A DNA stretch of 5,542 bases from Calditrichia bacterium (GTDB taxonomy: Bacteria > Calditrichota > Calditrichia > JAJRVZ01). The stretch is taken from positions 1 through 5,542 of the forward strand of contig DAOWAQ010000145.1 in assembly GCA_030634505.1 (NCBI GenBank), written 5' to 3'. This document shows, in pieces, positions 1 through 5,542 of the stretch (positions are counted from its first letter, which is position 1; the number at the start of each line of letters is the position of its first letter). The position numbers were made by a program, and so were the translations under genes. The notes under the pieces were generated by a model, which made no database searches, had not been told where the DNA came from, and saw nothing but the letters and a program-made list of their open reading frames with translations.

Positions 1-1
1 G

Positions 2-748
2 AAAAAAGAATTTAATCACGGCGCTACAAGAGAATTAGGTAGAAAATTATTGGGAACTGATATTGTTGTAATGATGACTCAGGATGCTTTTGCCATAGAT
101 GATTCATTAATTGAAAAACTAACAAATCCAATAATTAATAAAAAATGTTCAATAGCTTATGCGCGTCAACTTCCCAGAAAAAATGCAAACATTTTTGAAG
201 CACTTCCACGTGAATTTAATTACACGGAAACAAGCAATATCAGAAGTATTGATGATATAAAAAAATATGGAGTTTACACATTTTTTTGCTCCAACAGCTG
301 TTCCGCCTATCTTAACGGCGCCTTAGATGAAATTGGCGGCTTCGATTCTGTTATAATAGCCGAAGATTATTTTGCTGTTGCCAAATTATTGAAAGCAGGT
401 CATAAAATCGCTTACGTTGCTGAAGCACAGGTTGAACATTCCCATTTCTATTCCATTACCCAGGAATTCAAAAGATATTTTGATACGGGTTATATTAAAG
501 CAGAAAATAAATGGGTAAATTCTATTGTCGGTCATGCGGAATCCAGAGGAATGGAATTACTATTTGAATTGATTAAGAGATTATTTAAATCCAATTTATT
601 CTTAATTCCCTGGGCTTTATTTTCATTTTTTATAAAATGGCTGGGTTACCGGATAGGATATTTATTTTATGGACTTCCACCTTGGATTAATAAAATATTG
701 AGTTCTCAGCCTTATTATTGGGACTCTGTTTACTTTGACAAAGAATAA
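2..748 (+). CDS. Family 2 glycosyltransferase, rhamnosyltransferase-like (5' truncated by window edge)
   Basis: This is the C-terminal 248 residues of a GT-A fold glycosyltransferase that probably adds a sugar, possibly rhamnose, to a lipid-linked surface polysaccharide on the cytoplasmic face of the membrane. The frame is open from base 2. Its first visible residues, FNHGATRELG, are a conserved block of RfbF-type rhamnosyltransferases, so the start lies upstream; I estimate 50-60 residues are missing. Counting visible residues, TQDA (26-29) supplies the metal/nucleotide-sugar aspartate, RQLP lies at 55-58, the GGF...ED acceptor-side motif ends at E121-D122, and HSH is at 146-148. A hydrophobic, aromatic tail (about 199-226) may bind the membrane. 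The stop is 20 bases before the next gene on the same strand, suggesting one operon. The family call is strong; donor sugar and linkage cannot be read from sequence. Confidence 0.9.
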   Translation, partial: KKEFNHGATRELGRKLLGTDIVVMMTQDAFAIDDSLIEKLTNPIINKKCSIAYARQLPRKNANIFEALPREFNYTETSNIRSIDDIKKYGVYTFFCSNSCSAYLNGALDEIGGFDSVIIAEDYFAVAKLLKAGHKIAYVAEAQVEHSHFYSITQEFKRYFDTGYIKAENKWVNSIVGHAESRGMELLFELIKRLFKSNLFLIPWALFSFFIKWLGYRIGYLFYGLPPWINKILSSQPYYWDSVYFDKE

Positions 749-768
749 TAATTATATTGAGATAGATT

Positions 769-2181
769 ATGCATAAAGGTATATATAAAAAAAATTTACT
801 AGTCCCGTTTTTAAAAATTGTTGTGGATATTATTAGTATAGAGGCAGCTATAATATTATCCTATGTGATTAGATTTCATTCACCTTTCACAGATTTTATT
901 CCGGTTCCCAAAGGTATCATACCGCCGTTTACCACTTATTTATATTTTTCATTTTTGATTATTCTTATATTTATCTTTTTATTTAGCATCGCTAATTCAT
1001 ACAGGAGTAGATTTTTTACAACATTTTCAGAAGATATTCCTGTTGTCTTAAAAACATGCTTAACAGCAATATTACTTTCCATGAGTGTGGCTTTTCTTTA
1101 TCGCGATTTTTCCTACTCCAGATTAGTATTCATATTAATTTTCTTTAACACCAATATTATTCTGCTAATCGAACGATATATTTTCCACAAATTTAAAAAA
1201 TATTTCTTAAAAAAAGGATTTAATGTTTTACGTGTTTACATTTTAGGTACACCACAAAACATTCCTCCTATTTATGAAAAACTCAAAGTAAGTGAAAATT
1301 ATAAATTTGATATAAAAGGCTATTATTGTAACGAAAATATTGATTCAATCACGGCGCCTTATTTTGGCTCTGTGGAGGAATCACATACAGCACTTGATCA
1401 AAATGATTTTGATGGATTAATACTTGCTTTTGATCATCACAATCATTCTTATATTTTAGATATAATTAAATTGACGGAAGGCAAAAATATTGAATTATTT
1501 TATGCTCCTGATTTTCTTGATATTATTACATCCCATTTTACCGTTATGGAAATTAATGGCACTCCTTTATTTCAATTTAAAGCTTTTACAATTTCAGGCT
1601 GGCAGGGATTATTAAAAAGAACTTTTGATTTCATTATCTCAATATTTAGCATTATTGTACTTTCCCCATTATTTTTCATTTTGTCTTCAATAATTAAAAT
1701 GAATTCCAAAGGTCCCATTTTTTATAAACAAAAAAGAGTCAGTTTGGATGGAAAAGAATTTTCGATGATTAAATTCCGGTCTATGAGAACGGATGCTGAG
1801 TCAGAATCTGGTCCAGTTTGGGCAAAAGAAAATGATCCCAGAACTACATCCATAGGAAAATTCTTACGACGTACCAGTTTGGATGAACTTCCTCAATTGT
1901 GGAATATACTTATTGGTGACATGAGCCTGGTTGGTCCCAGACCGGAAAGACTACATTTTATAAATCAATTTAAAGATAATATTCCCAAATACCTCGAAAG
2001 GCATAGATTACGAAGCGGCATGACAGGATGGGCGCAGGTAAATGGGCTCAGAGGTCAATCTCCCATTGAGCAGCGTACAAAGTTTGATCTATATTATATT
2101 GAAAACTGGTCACTCTGGTTTGACATAAAAATTATCATTATGACCTTTATTACAATTTTTAAAGGTGAGAATGCATATTAA
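769..2181 (+). CDS. Polyprenyl-phosphate sugar-1-phosphate transferase (WbaP/WcaJ-type initiating transferase)
   Basis: This 470-residue inner-membrane protein probably transfers a sugar-1-phosphate from a nucleotide sugar to undecaprenyl phosphate, the first step of exopolysaccharide or O-antigen repeat-unit synthesis. Length and layout match the polyisoprenyl-phosphate hexose-1-phosphate transferases. There are four N-terminal membrane segments (about 12-33, 57-76, 92-110, 117-135), a cytoplasmic CoA_binding_3-like region (about 150-260), then the bacterial sugar transferase domain opening at KRTFD (283-287). Its membrane helix carries the S299-P300 break. PIFYKQKRV (316-324), KFRSM (335-339), the catalytic Asp-Glu pair D372-E373 in SLDELPQLWN, GDMSLVGPRPE (383-393) and GMTGWAQVNGLRG (417-429) follow. 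All expected catalytic motifs are present. The start is the ATG after a weak GAGA purine run. The stop lies 13 bases from the end of the convergent ligase/polymerase gene. Sugar specificity (glucose, galactose or other) is unknown. Confidence 0.95.
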   Translation: MHKGIYKKNLLVPFLKIVVDIISIEAAIILSYVIRFHSPFTDFIPVPKGIIPPFTTYLYFSFLIILIFIFLFSIANSYRSRFFTTFSEDIPVVLKTCLTAILLSMSVAFLYRDFSYSRLVFILIFFNTNIILLIERYIFHKFKKYFLKKGFNVLRVYILGTPQNIPPIYEKLKVSENYKFDIKGYYCNENIDSITAPYFGSVEESHTALDQNDFDGLILAFDHHNHSYILDIIKLTEGKNIELFYAPDFLDIITSHFTVMEINGTPLFQFKAFTISGWQGLLKRTFDFIISIFSIIVLSPLFFILSSIIKMNSKGPIFYKQKRVSLDGKEFSMIKFRSMRTDAESESGPVWAKENDPRTTSIGKFLRRTSLDELPQLWNILIGDMSLVGPRPERLHFINQFKDNIPKYLERHRLRSGMTGWAQVNGLRGQSPIEQRTKFDLYYIENWSLWFDIKIIIMTFITIFKGENAY

Positions 2182-2194
2182 GCATGAATTTTCA

Positions 2195-3403
2195 TTAGGG
2201 TTTATAATGATTCTCCTTAACAAAAATTGAAACTCCAGCAGATAAAATAAACCACCAAAGTAGATTATTTTCCAAATCAGTATAATAACATTGAAATAGT
2301 GATGCAAATAGGATGGCGGATAATCCTAAAATTCCAGCAAAGATCAGATTCTTATCTGTTATTTGTATTGCCTTTTTACAGTAAGTTTTAAATGCAAAGT
2401 AGAACCAGCTTATCCACATACTTAACCAGGATATCAATCCAAATATTCCAGTGGTAGCCGCAACATTCAAAAAATCATTGTGCGCATGACCAGACCTGTC
2501 GTATAATCCCGGTACTTTAAATATCTGAAAATATTCCTGAAAAAAACCATGCCCAGTTCCAAAGAATGGATGATGTATGAACATATTCCAGGCTGTCCCC
2601 CAAATTGTTAAACGATACTGATTTGTATTGGATACATAAAACATGCTGATAAATCGATCTTTAAACTCTGGTGAAATAAAGAATAAAATTAGTATTCCTG
2701 TTGACAGCAGAATAATGCTGTAGAGAAAATATTTTTTATTAACAATAAATGTACCGAGTAATATAATTAATCCTACACCAAGCCAGGCACTTCGTCCAAA
2801 TGTAGTCATAATACTTAAAATAATAATTATTCCGGAGACAATCAGAAATATTCTTGTTTTTTTGCTATTTTTATCTGATAAGAAAAATGCAAATACTATC
2901 GCAAATACTAACAATTGGTTTCCGGCAAAAGTCAAAAAGAAGGAATATCCTCCTATTGATCGATAAAAATTTCCATAGGGGCTTAACGATTTATCCCGAA
3001 GATATTCCACACCATTAAAAAATTGAAAAATACCATAAATTCCTGCCAGCATTGCTGAAAACATAAGCAACATGAATGCCTGTTTTCTAATTTTTTCATT
3101 AATGTTCAATGAAGCTATAAATGGCAGAATCAATAAATACCAGTCATTATTGAATGCTGCTTTTGCTGAAATAAATATATCGGCACTAAGTATTGATGAA
3201 AGAATTAAAGATACAACATATATAGCAGGGAAAATATAAAACAGATGCCAGGTAATTGGTGATCGCTTATTCTTGATTGCTTCGAAAATCGAAAAAACTA
3301 CTATCAACAAAAGCGAGATTTGCATTCCAGCTATTGACCAGGGAGCAATTAAACAAAACAGTAAAAAGAATATGGACACAGCATTCATATTTTTAAAATT
3401 CAC
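2195..3403 (-). CDS. O-antigen ligase / Wzy polymerase family membrane protein
   Basis: This 402-residue polytopic membrane protein has roughly ten to twelve hydrophobic segments and belongs to the Wzy_C (O-antigen ligase) superfamily. These proteins use lipid-linked glycans at the periplasmic face, either polymerising repeats or ligating the glycan to an acceptor such as lipid A-core or protein. Seen directly: TFGRSAWLG (201-209) ending a transmembrane helix, then a large loop with YRLTIWGTAWNMF and FGTGHGFF. GHAHNDFLNVAATTGIFGLI (305-324) contains H308, which corresponds by position to the catalytic histidine of WaaL-type ligases. The start is taken as GTG at 3403-3401 because AGGA stands 9 bases upstream; an in-frame ATG at 3388 would be 24 bases from it. 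Ligase and polymerase cannot be told apart from sequence. The gene converges on the initiating transferase and diverges from the Tat-signal pair, so it has its own promoter. Confidence 0.9.
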   Translation of the reverse strand: MNFKNMNAVSIFFLLFCLIAPWSIAGMQISLLLIVVFSIFEAIKNKRSPITWHLFYIFPAIYVVSLILSSILSADIFISAKAAFNNDWYLLILPFIASLNINEKIRKQAFMLLMFSAMLAGIYGIFQFFNGVEYLRDKSLSPYGNFYRSIGGYSFFLTFAGNQLLVFAIVFAFFLSDKNSKKTRIFLIVSGIIIILSIMTTFGRSAWLGVGLIILLGTFIVNKKYFLYSIILLSTGILILFFISPEFKDRFISMFYVSNTNQYRLTIWGTAWNMFIHHPFFGTGHGFFQEYFQIFKVPGLYDRSGHAHNDFLNVAATTGIFGLISWLSMWISWFYFAFKTYCKKAIQITDKNLIFAGILGLSAILFASLFQCYYTDLENNLLWWFILSAGVSIFVKENHYKP

Positions 3404-3409
3404 TTCGAA

Positions 3410-3416
3410 TTATCCT
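3410..3416 (-). promoter_or_regulatory. Ribosome-binding site that decides the GTG start of the ligase/polymerase gene
   Basis: Read on the minus strand this is AGGATAA. The AGGA core is followed by nine bases and then GTG, a normal spacing. It favours GTG at 3403 over the ATG five codons later. It is the clearest Shine-Dalgarno-like site in the window. Confidence 0.55.
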
Positions 3417-3424
3417 AATTATCT

Positions 3425-3454
3425 ATTATCCAAATATATCTACAATGTAGGCAA
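3425..3454 (-). promoter_or_regulatory. Candidate sigma-70-like promoter for the ligase/polymerase gene
   Basis: On the minus strand TTGCCT (3454-3449) and GATAAT (3430-3425) are separated by 18 bases. They match the -35 and -10 consensus at four and five of six positions. The -10 lies 21 bases before the GTG start, which would give a short leader carrying the AGGATAA site. In such AT-rich DNA matches like this arise easily by chance, and in some phyla the housekeeping promoter differs, so this is only a suggestion. Confidence 0.3.
3440..3450. promoter_or_regulatory. Perfect 11-base palindrome CTACAATGTAG, possible operator
   Basis: Two five-base arms, CTACA and TGTAG, flank a single central A. 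The site lies in the divergent intergenic region and overlaps the candidate -35 and spacer of the minus-strand gene, where a repressor could act. TACA/TGTA arms are also found in operators of BlaI/MecI-type repressors, but no such regulator gene is visible here. A chance palindrome is quite possible. Confidence 0.3.
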
Positions 3455-3537
3455 TTCAAATAATATCTGGCAAATAAAAAAATTCTTTTTCTGTTGTTCT
3501 AAAATCATTATATTCACATCAGAAAGAAGTTCGAATT

Positions 3538-4521
3538 ATGAAGAGAAGGCATTTTTTAAAAAAGAGTTTTCTGGGTACTGCATTTTTCGCAACGCAATCT
3601 ACTACTGCATATGCAAAATTATTTAGTCAACCGGTTAATAAATCAAAAATTATAATTTCATCTGATCCCAAAATTTTTACCCATATAAATTCACTTCAGC
3701 CAGACCGGCTTGAATCTCTTTTAGACAACGGTATGCAAGCATTTTTTGATGTTGATAATGTTCCTGATGCCTGGAAAAAAGTGGTAAAGCCCGGTGAAGT
3801 TATTGGTCTGAAAGTTAACTGTTTGTCAGGTTTGGGATCTACGAATGTTGAATTGGTTGATATCATTTGCGAAAAATTGTTACAAGTTGGTATTAAAGAA
3901 AATGACATTGTTATTTGGGATCGTCAGAACTCGGATTTAGAAGACGGTAAGTTTCAAATCAAATACAATAACAACGCTATTAAATGTATAGGAAATGAAG
4001 TTCTCGGATTTGAAAATACTTTTGAAATATTTGGTTCATCCGCAAGTTTGGTTTGCCAAACACTCACCAGGGTTTGTGATGGTATTATAAATTTGCCTGT
4101 TTTACGCGACCACGGAATTGCCGGAGTCACGATCGCAATGAAGAATATGTTTGGCGCCATTCACAATCCTAACAAATTCCATTTAAATGTTGGCAATCCC
4201 TATATCCCGGATGTTTATTCTTATCCTTCTATTAAAAATAAAGTTCGTCTAACGATTTGTGATGCTATTACCGCACAGTATGAAGGCGGGCCTTCATTTA
4301 TGCCTCACTGGCGCTGGAATTATGGTGGATTATTAATTGGAACAGATCCGGTTGCGCTGGATTATACCGGTTGGCAAATCATCGAAAAAGAAAGAAAAAA
4401 GCGAGGATTGAAATCACTAAAAGAGGCGGGACGTGAACCAATTTATATTTCCACTGCAGCGGATTCAAATCATAATTTGGGAACTAACGATCCCAACAAA
4501 ATTAAAGTAATAAAAGTTTAG
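3538..4521 (+). CDS. DUF362 domain protein with twin-arginine signal peptide
   Basis: This 327-residue protein begins with a twin-arginine signal: R3-R4-H-F-L-K, a hydrophobic stretch (about 11-23) and a possible A-Y-A cleavage site (24-26), so it is predicted to be exported folded. The remainder resembles the DUF362 family. Supporting stretches are GLKVNC (90-95), DGIINLPVLRDH (181-192), MKNMFGAIHNP (201-211) and GTDPVALDYTGW (268-279). Its six cysteines (95, 111, 150, 173, 180, 241) are scattered, with no CxxCxxC ferredoxin cluster such as some family members carry, so no iron-sulfur centre is indicated. The biochemical function of the family is not established to my knowledge. The start ATG follows the purine run AGAAAGAAG. 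Only seven bases separate its TAG stop from the radical SAM gene, implying co-transcription and probably a shared process. Family assignment is good; function is unknown. Confidence 0.85.
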   Translation: MKRRHFLKKSFLGTAFFATQSTTAYAKLFSQPVNKSKIIISSDPKIFTHINSLQPDRLESLLDNGMQAFFDVDNVPDAWKKVVKPGEVIGLKVNCLSGLGSTNVELVDIICEKLLQVGIKENDIVIWDRQNSDLEDGKFQIKYNNNAIKCIGNEVLGFENTFEIFGSSASLVCQTLTRVCDGIINLPVLRDHGIAGVTIAMKNMFGAIHNPNKFHLNVGNPYIPDVYSYPSIKNKVRLTICDAITAQYEGGPSFMPHWRWNYGGLLIGTDPVALDYTGWQIIEKERKKRGLKSLKEAGREPIYISTAADSNHNLGTNDPNKIKVIKV

Positions 4522-4528
4522 TTTTAAT

Positions 4529-5542
4529 ATGAAGTCAAATTCAAATAATTTAAATATAATCGATTCAATTCCTTCAAATCCTATAGAATATAATTCTATA
4601 GATAGAAGAAAATTTATCAAACTAAGCTGCATTGCCGGATGTACTTTCGCTTTTCCTTCAATTTTATTTTCTGATAATTCTTTTCCGGAAGAAGAAAAGA
4701 AATTTATCATTGAAGCACGATATTATGAAAAACTGCCCCATAAAAAAATTAAATGTAATCTCTGTCCAAAAGAATGTGTGATTGATGATCGCGAGCGCGG
4801 ATATTGCGGTGTAAGGGAAAACCGCGAAGGCACATATTATTCCTTAGTTTATTCCAGACCCTGTACATTTCATGCCGACCCTGTTGAAAAAAAACCGTTA
4901 TTTCATTTCCACCCAGGGACCCTTGCATTTTCTATCGCAACTGCAGGTTGTAATGTTAATTGTAAATTTTGTCAAAACTGGCAAATATCCCAATCACGAC
5001 CGGAACAAATTCGAAGCATATACATGCCTCCCGAAAAAACCGCACAATTAGCACAGAATTATGATTGTTTATCAATTGCGTACACATACGGTGAACCGAC
5101 AATATTTTATGAATATATGATGGACACCGCAGAAGCCGGACATAAAAATAATATAAAAAGTGTAGTTGTGACAGCAGGATACATTCAACAAAAACCATTA
5201 ATTGAATTATGCAAAAACGTTGATGCAATCAAAGTAGATTTGAAAGCATTTAGCGAAAAATACTATCGTGAGATAGTTGATGGCGAATTAAAACCTGTTT
5301 TGGATAGCCTGATTACAATGAAAAAAATGAATGTATGGACGGAGATTGTTTATCTTGTGGTACCGACATTAAATGATAGCGATCAGGAATTTAAAGATCT
5401 GTGTAAATGGATAAAACAATATCTCGGCGATGATGTGCCTGTGCATTTTACACGATTTCATCCACAATACCTGTTAAAAAATCTTCCCCCGACTCCGGTT
5501 GAAACACTCAATAAAGCAAAAGAAATTGCTGATGCGGAGGGA
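4529..5542 (+). CDS. amrS: AmmeMemoRadiSam-type radical SAM enzyme with twin-arginine signal (3' truncated by window edge)
   Basis: The first 338 residues are visible and the frame is still open at the last base. An N-terminal extension has a polar, Asn/Ser-rich stretch (1-25), the Tat motif R26-R27-K-F-I-K and a hydrophobic run (about 32-47). The enzyme proper starts near 60. A four-cysteine block (C76, C79, C83, C93, ending YCGVREN) is followed by the CX3CX2C radical SAM cluster C141/C145/C148 in GCNVNCKFCQNWQIS, then YTYGEPT (185-191), VVVTAGYI (212-219), KVDLKAF (235-241) and HFTRFHP (306-312). This combination is typical of AmrS, the radical SAM partner of AmrA (AMMECR1) and AmrB (Memo). 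The family's final 50-60 residues, often with further CxxC pairs, are outside the window. A PFL-activase-like paralogue is the main alternative. Only a weak ribosome site is present, so coupling to the upstream gene is likely. The substrate is unknown and the export signal is unusual. Confidence 0.88.
   Translation, partial: MKSNSNNLNIIDSIPSNPIEYNSIDRRKFIKLSCIAGCTFAFPSILFSDNSFPEEEKKFIIEARYYEKLPHKKIKCNLCPKECVIDDRERGYCGVRENREGTYYSLVYSRPCTFHADPVEKKPLFHFHPGTLAFSIATAGCNVNCKFCQNWQISQSRPEQIRSIYMPPEKTAQLAQNYDCLSIAYTYGEPTIFYEYMMDTAEAGHKNNIKSVVVTAGYIQQKPLIELCKNVDAIKVDLKAFSEKYYREIVDGELKPVLDSLITMKKMNVWTEIVYLVVPTLNDSDQEFKDLCKWIKQYLGDDVPVHFTRFHPQYLLKNLPPTPVETLNKAKEIADAEG
4581..4601. repeat. Perfect 21-base inverted repeat inside the start of the radical SAM gene
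   Basis: CTATAGAAT and its exact complement ATTCTATAG flank the three bases ATA. The repeat lies 53-73 bases into the gene, over the codons for residues 18-25, immediately before the twin-arginine codons. In RNA it could form a nine-pair, AU-rich hairpin with a tight loop; in DNA it could be a protein-binding site. There is no U-tract, so it is not an intrinsic terminator. A role is not shown. Confidence 0.45.

Noticed and set aside
50..748. TTG at base 50 as the start of the glycosyltransferase
   Set aside because: The same frame is open to the window edge and encodes the conserved FNHGATRELG block upstream of the TTG, so the gene starts outside the window.
2171..2205. Bidirectional terminator between the convergent genes
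   Set aside because: Only four- to five-pair AT-rich stems (ATGC...GCAT, ATGAA...TTCAT) are present, without a GC-rich stem or a clear U-tract.
2110..2307. Minus-strand frame over the convergent gene ends
   Set aside because: It overlaps the well-supported ends of two real genes in other frames and shows no family motif.
3500..3514. TAAAAT / TATATT as a -10 element for the DUF362 gene
   Set aside because: Neither has a recognisable -35 at 16-18 bases, and such hexamers are common in this AT-rich spacer.
3273..3626. Plus-strand reading frame spanning the start of the ligase gene and the DUF362 start
   Set aside because: It runs antisense through the ligase N-terminus, across the intergenic region and out of frame into the DUF362 gene. 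It is Lys/Asn/Ile-rich with no recognisable domain.
3696..4160. Minus-strand frames opposite the DUF362 gene
   Set aside because: They are short, lack any domain or ribosome site, and are antisense to a conserved coding region.
4623..4642. Lipobox-like IAGC (residues 35-38) making the radical SAM protein a lipoprotein
   Set aside because: The cysteine comes only 11 residues after the second arginine, too short a hydrophobic stretch before it, and hydrophobic residues continue past it. A plain Tat signal or anchor fits better.
4465..5228. Minus-strand frames opposite the radical SAM gene (4465-4710 and 4956-5228)
   Set aside because: Both lie antisense to a frame with clear radical SAM motifs and have no recognisable features of their own.

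Overview
The window is AT-rich (by eye about one third G+C). It looks like a piece of chromosome from a Gram-negative-type bacterium. The cell-envelope polysaccharide genes, Tat-type signal peptides, weak ribosome-binding sites and heavy use of A/T-ending codons would suit a member of the Fibrobacterota-Chlorobiota-Bacteroidota neighbourhood or a related uncultured phylum. That placement is an impression, not a demonstration.

Left part (bases 2-3403): the end of a surface-polysaccharide locus. A 5'-truncated family-2 glycosyltransferase of the rhamnosyltransferase type is followed 20 bases later by a complete polyprenyl-phosphate sugar-phosphate transferase of the WbaP/WcaJ type, which starts glycan assembly on the lipid carrier. 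Facing these, on the minus strand and only 13 bases away, is a complete polytopic O-antigen ligase/polymerase-family protein. Together they cover initiation on the lipid carrier, sugar addition, and periplasmic polymerisation or ligation.

Middle (3404-3537): a 134-base divergent intergenic region holding the start signals of the ligase/polymerase gene and of the right-hand gene pair. A perfect 11-base palindrome overlaps a candidate promoter for the minus-strand gene.

Right part (3538-5542): a tightly spaced pair of plus-strand genes. The first encodes a DUF362-family protein with a twin-arginine signal. The second, cut off by the window end, encodes a radical SAM enzyme of the AmmeMemoRadiSam (AmrS) type, also with an RRKFIK twin-arginine motif ahead of the enzyme domain. 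A radical SAM enzyme carrying an export signal, paired with an apparently exported DUF362 protein, is the most unusual feature of the window. The usual AmrA/AmrB partners would have to lie further right and cannot be seen.

No rRNA, tRNA, CRISPR array, insertion sequence or convincing intrinsic terminator was recognised. The only stretch without a gene longer than 20 bases is 3404-3537.
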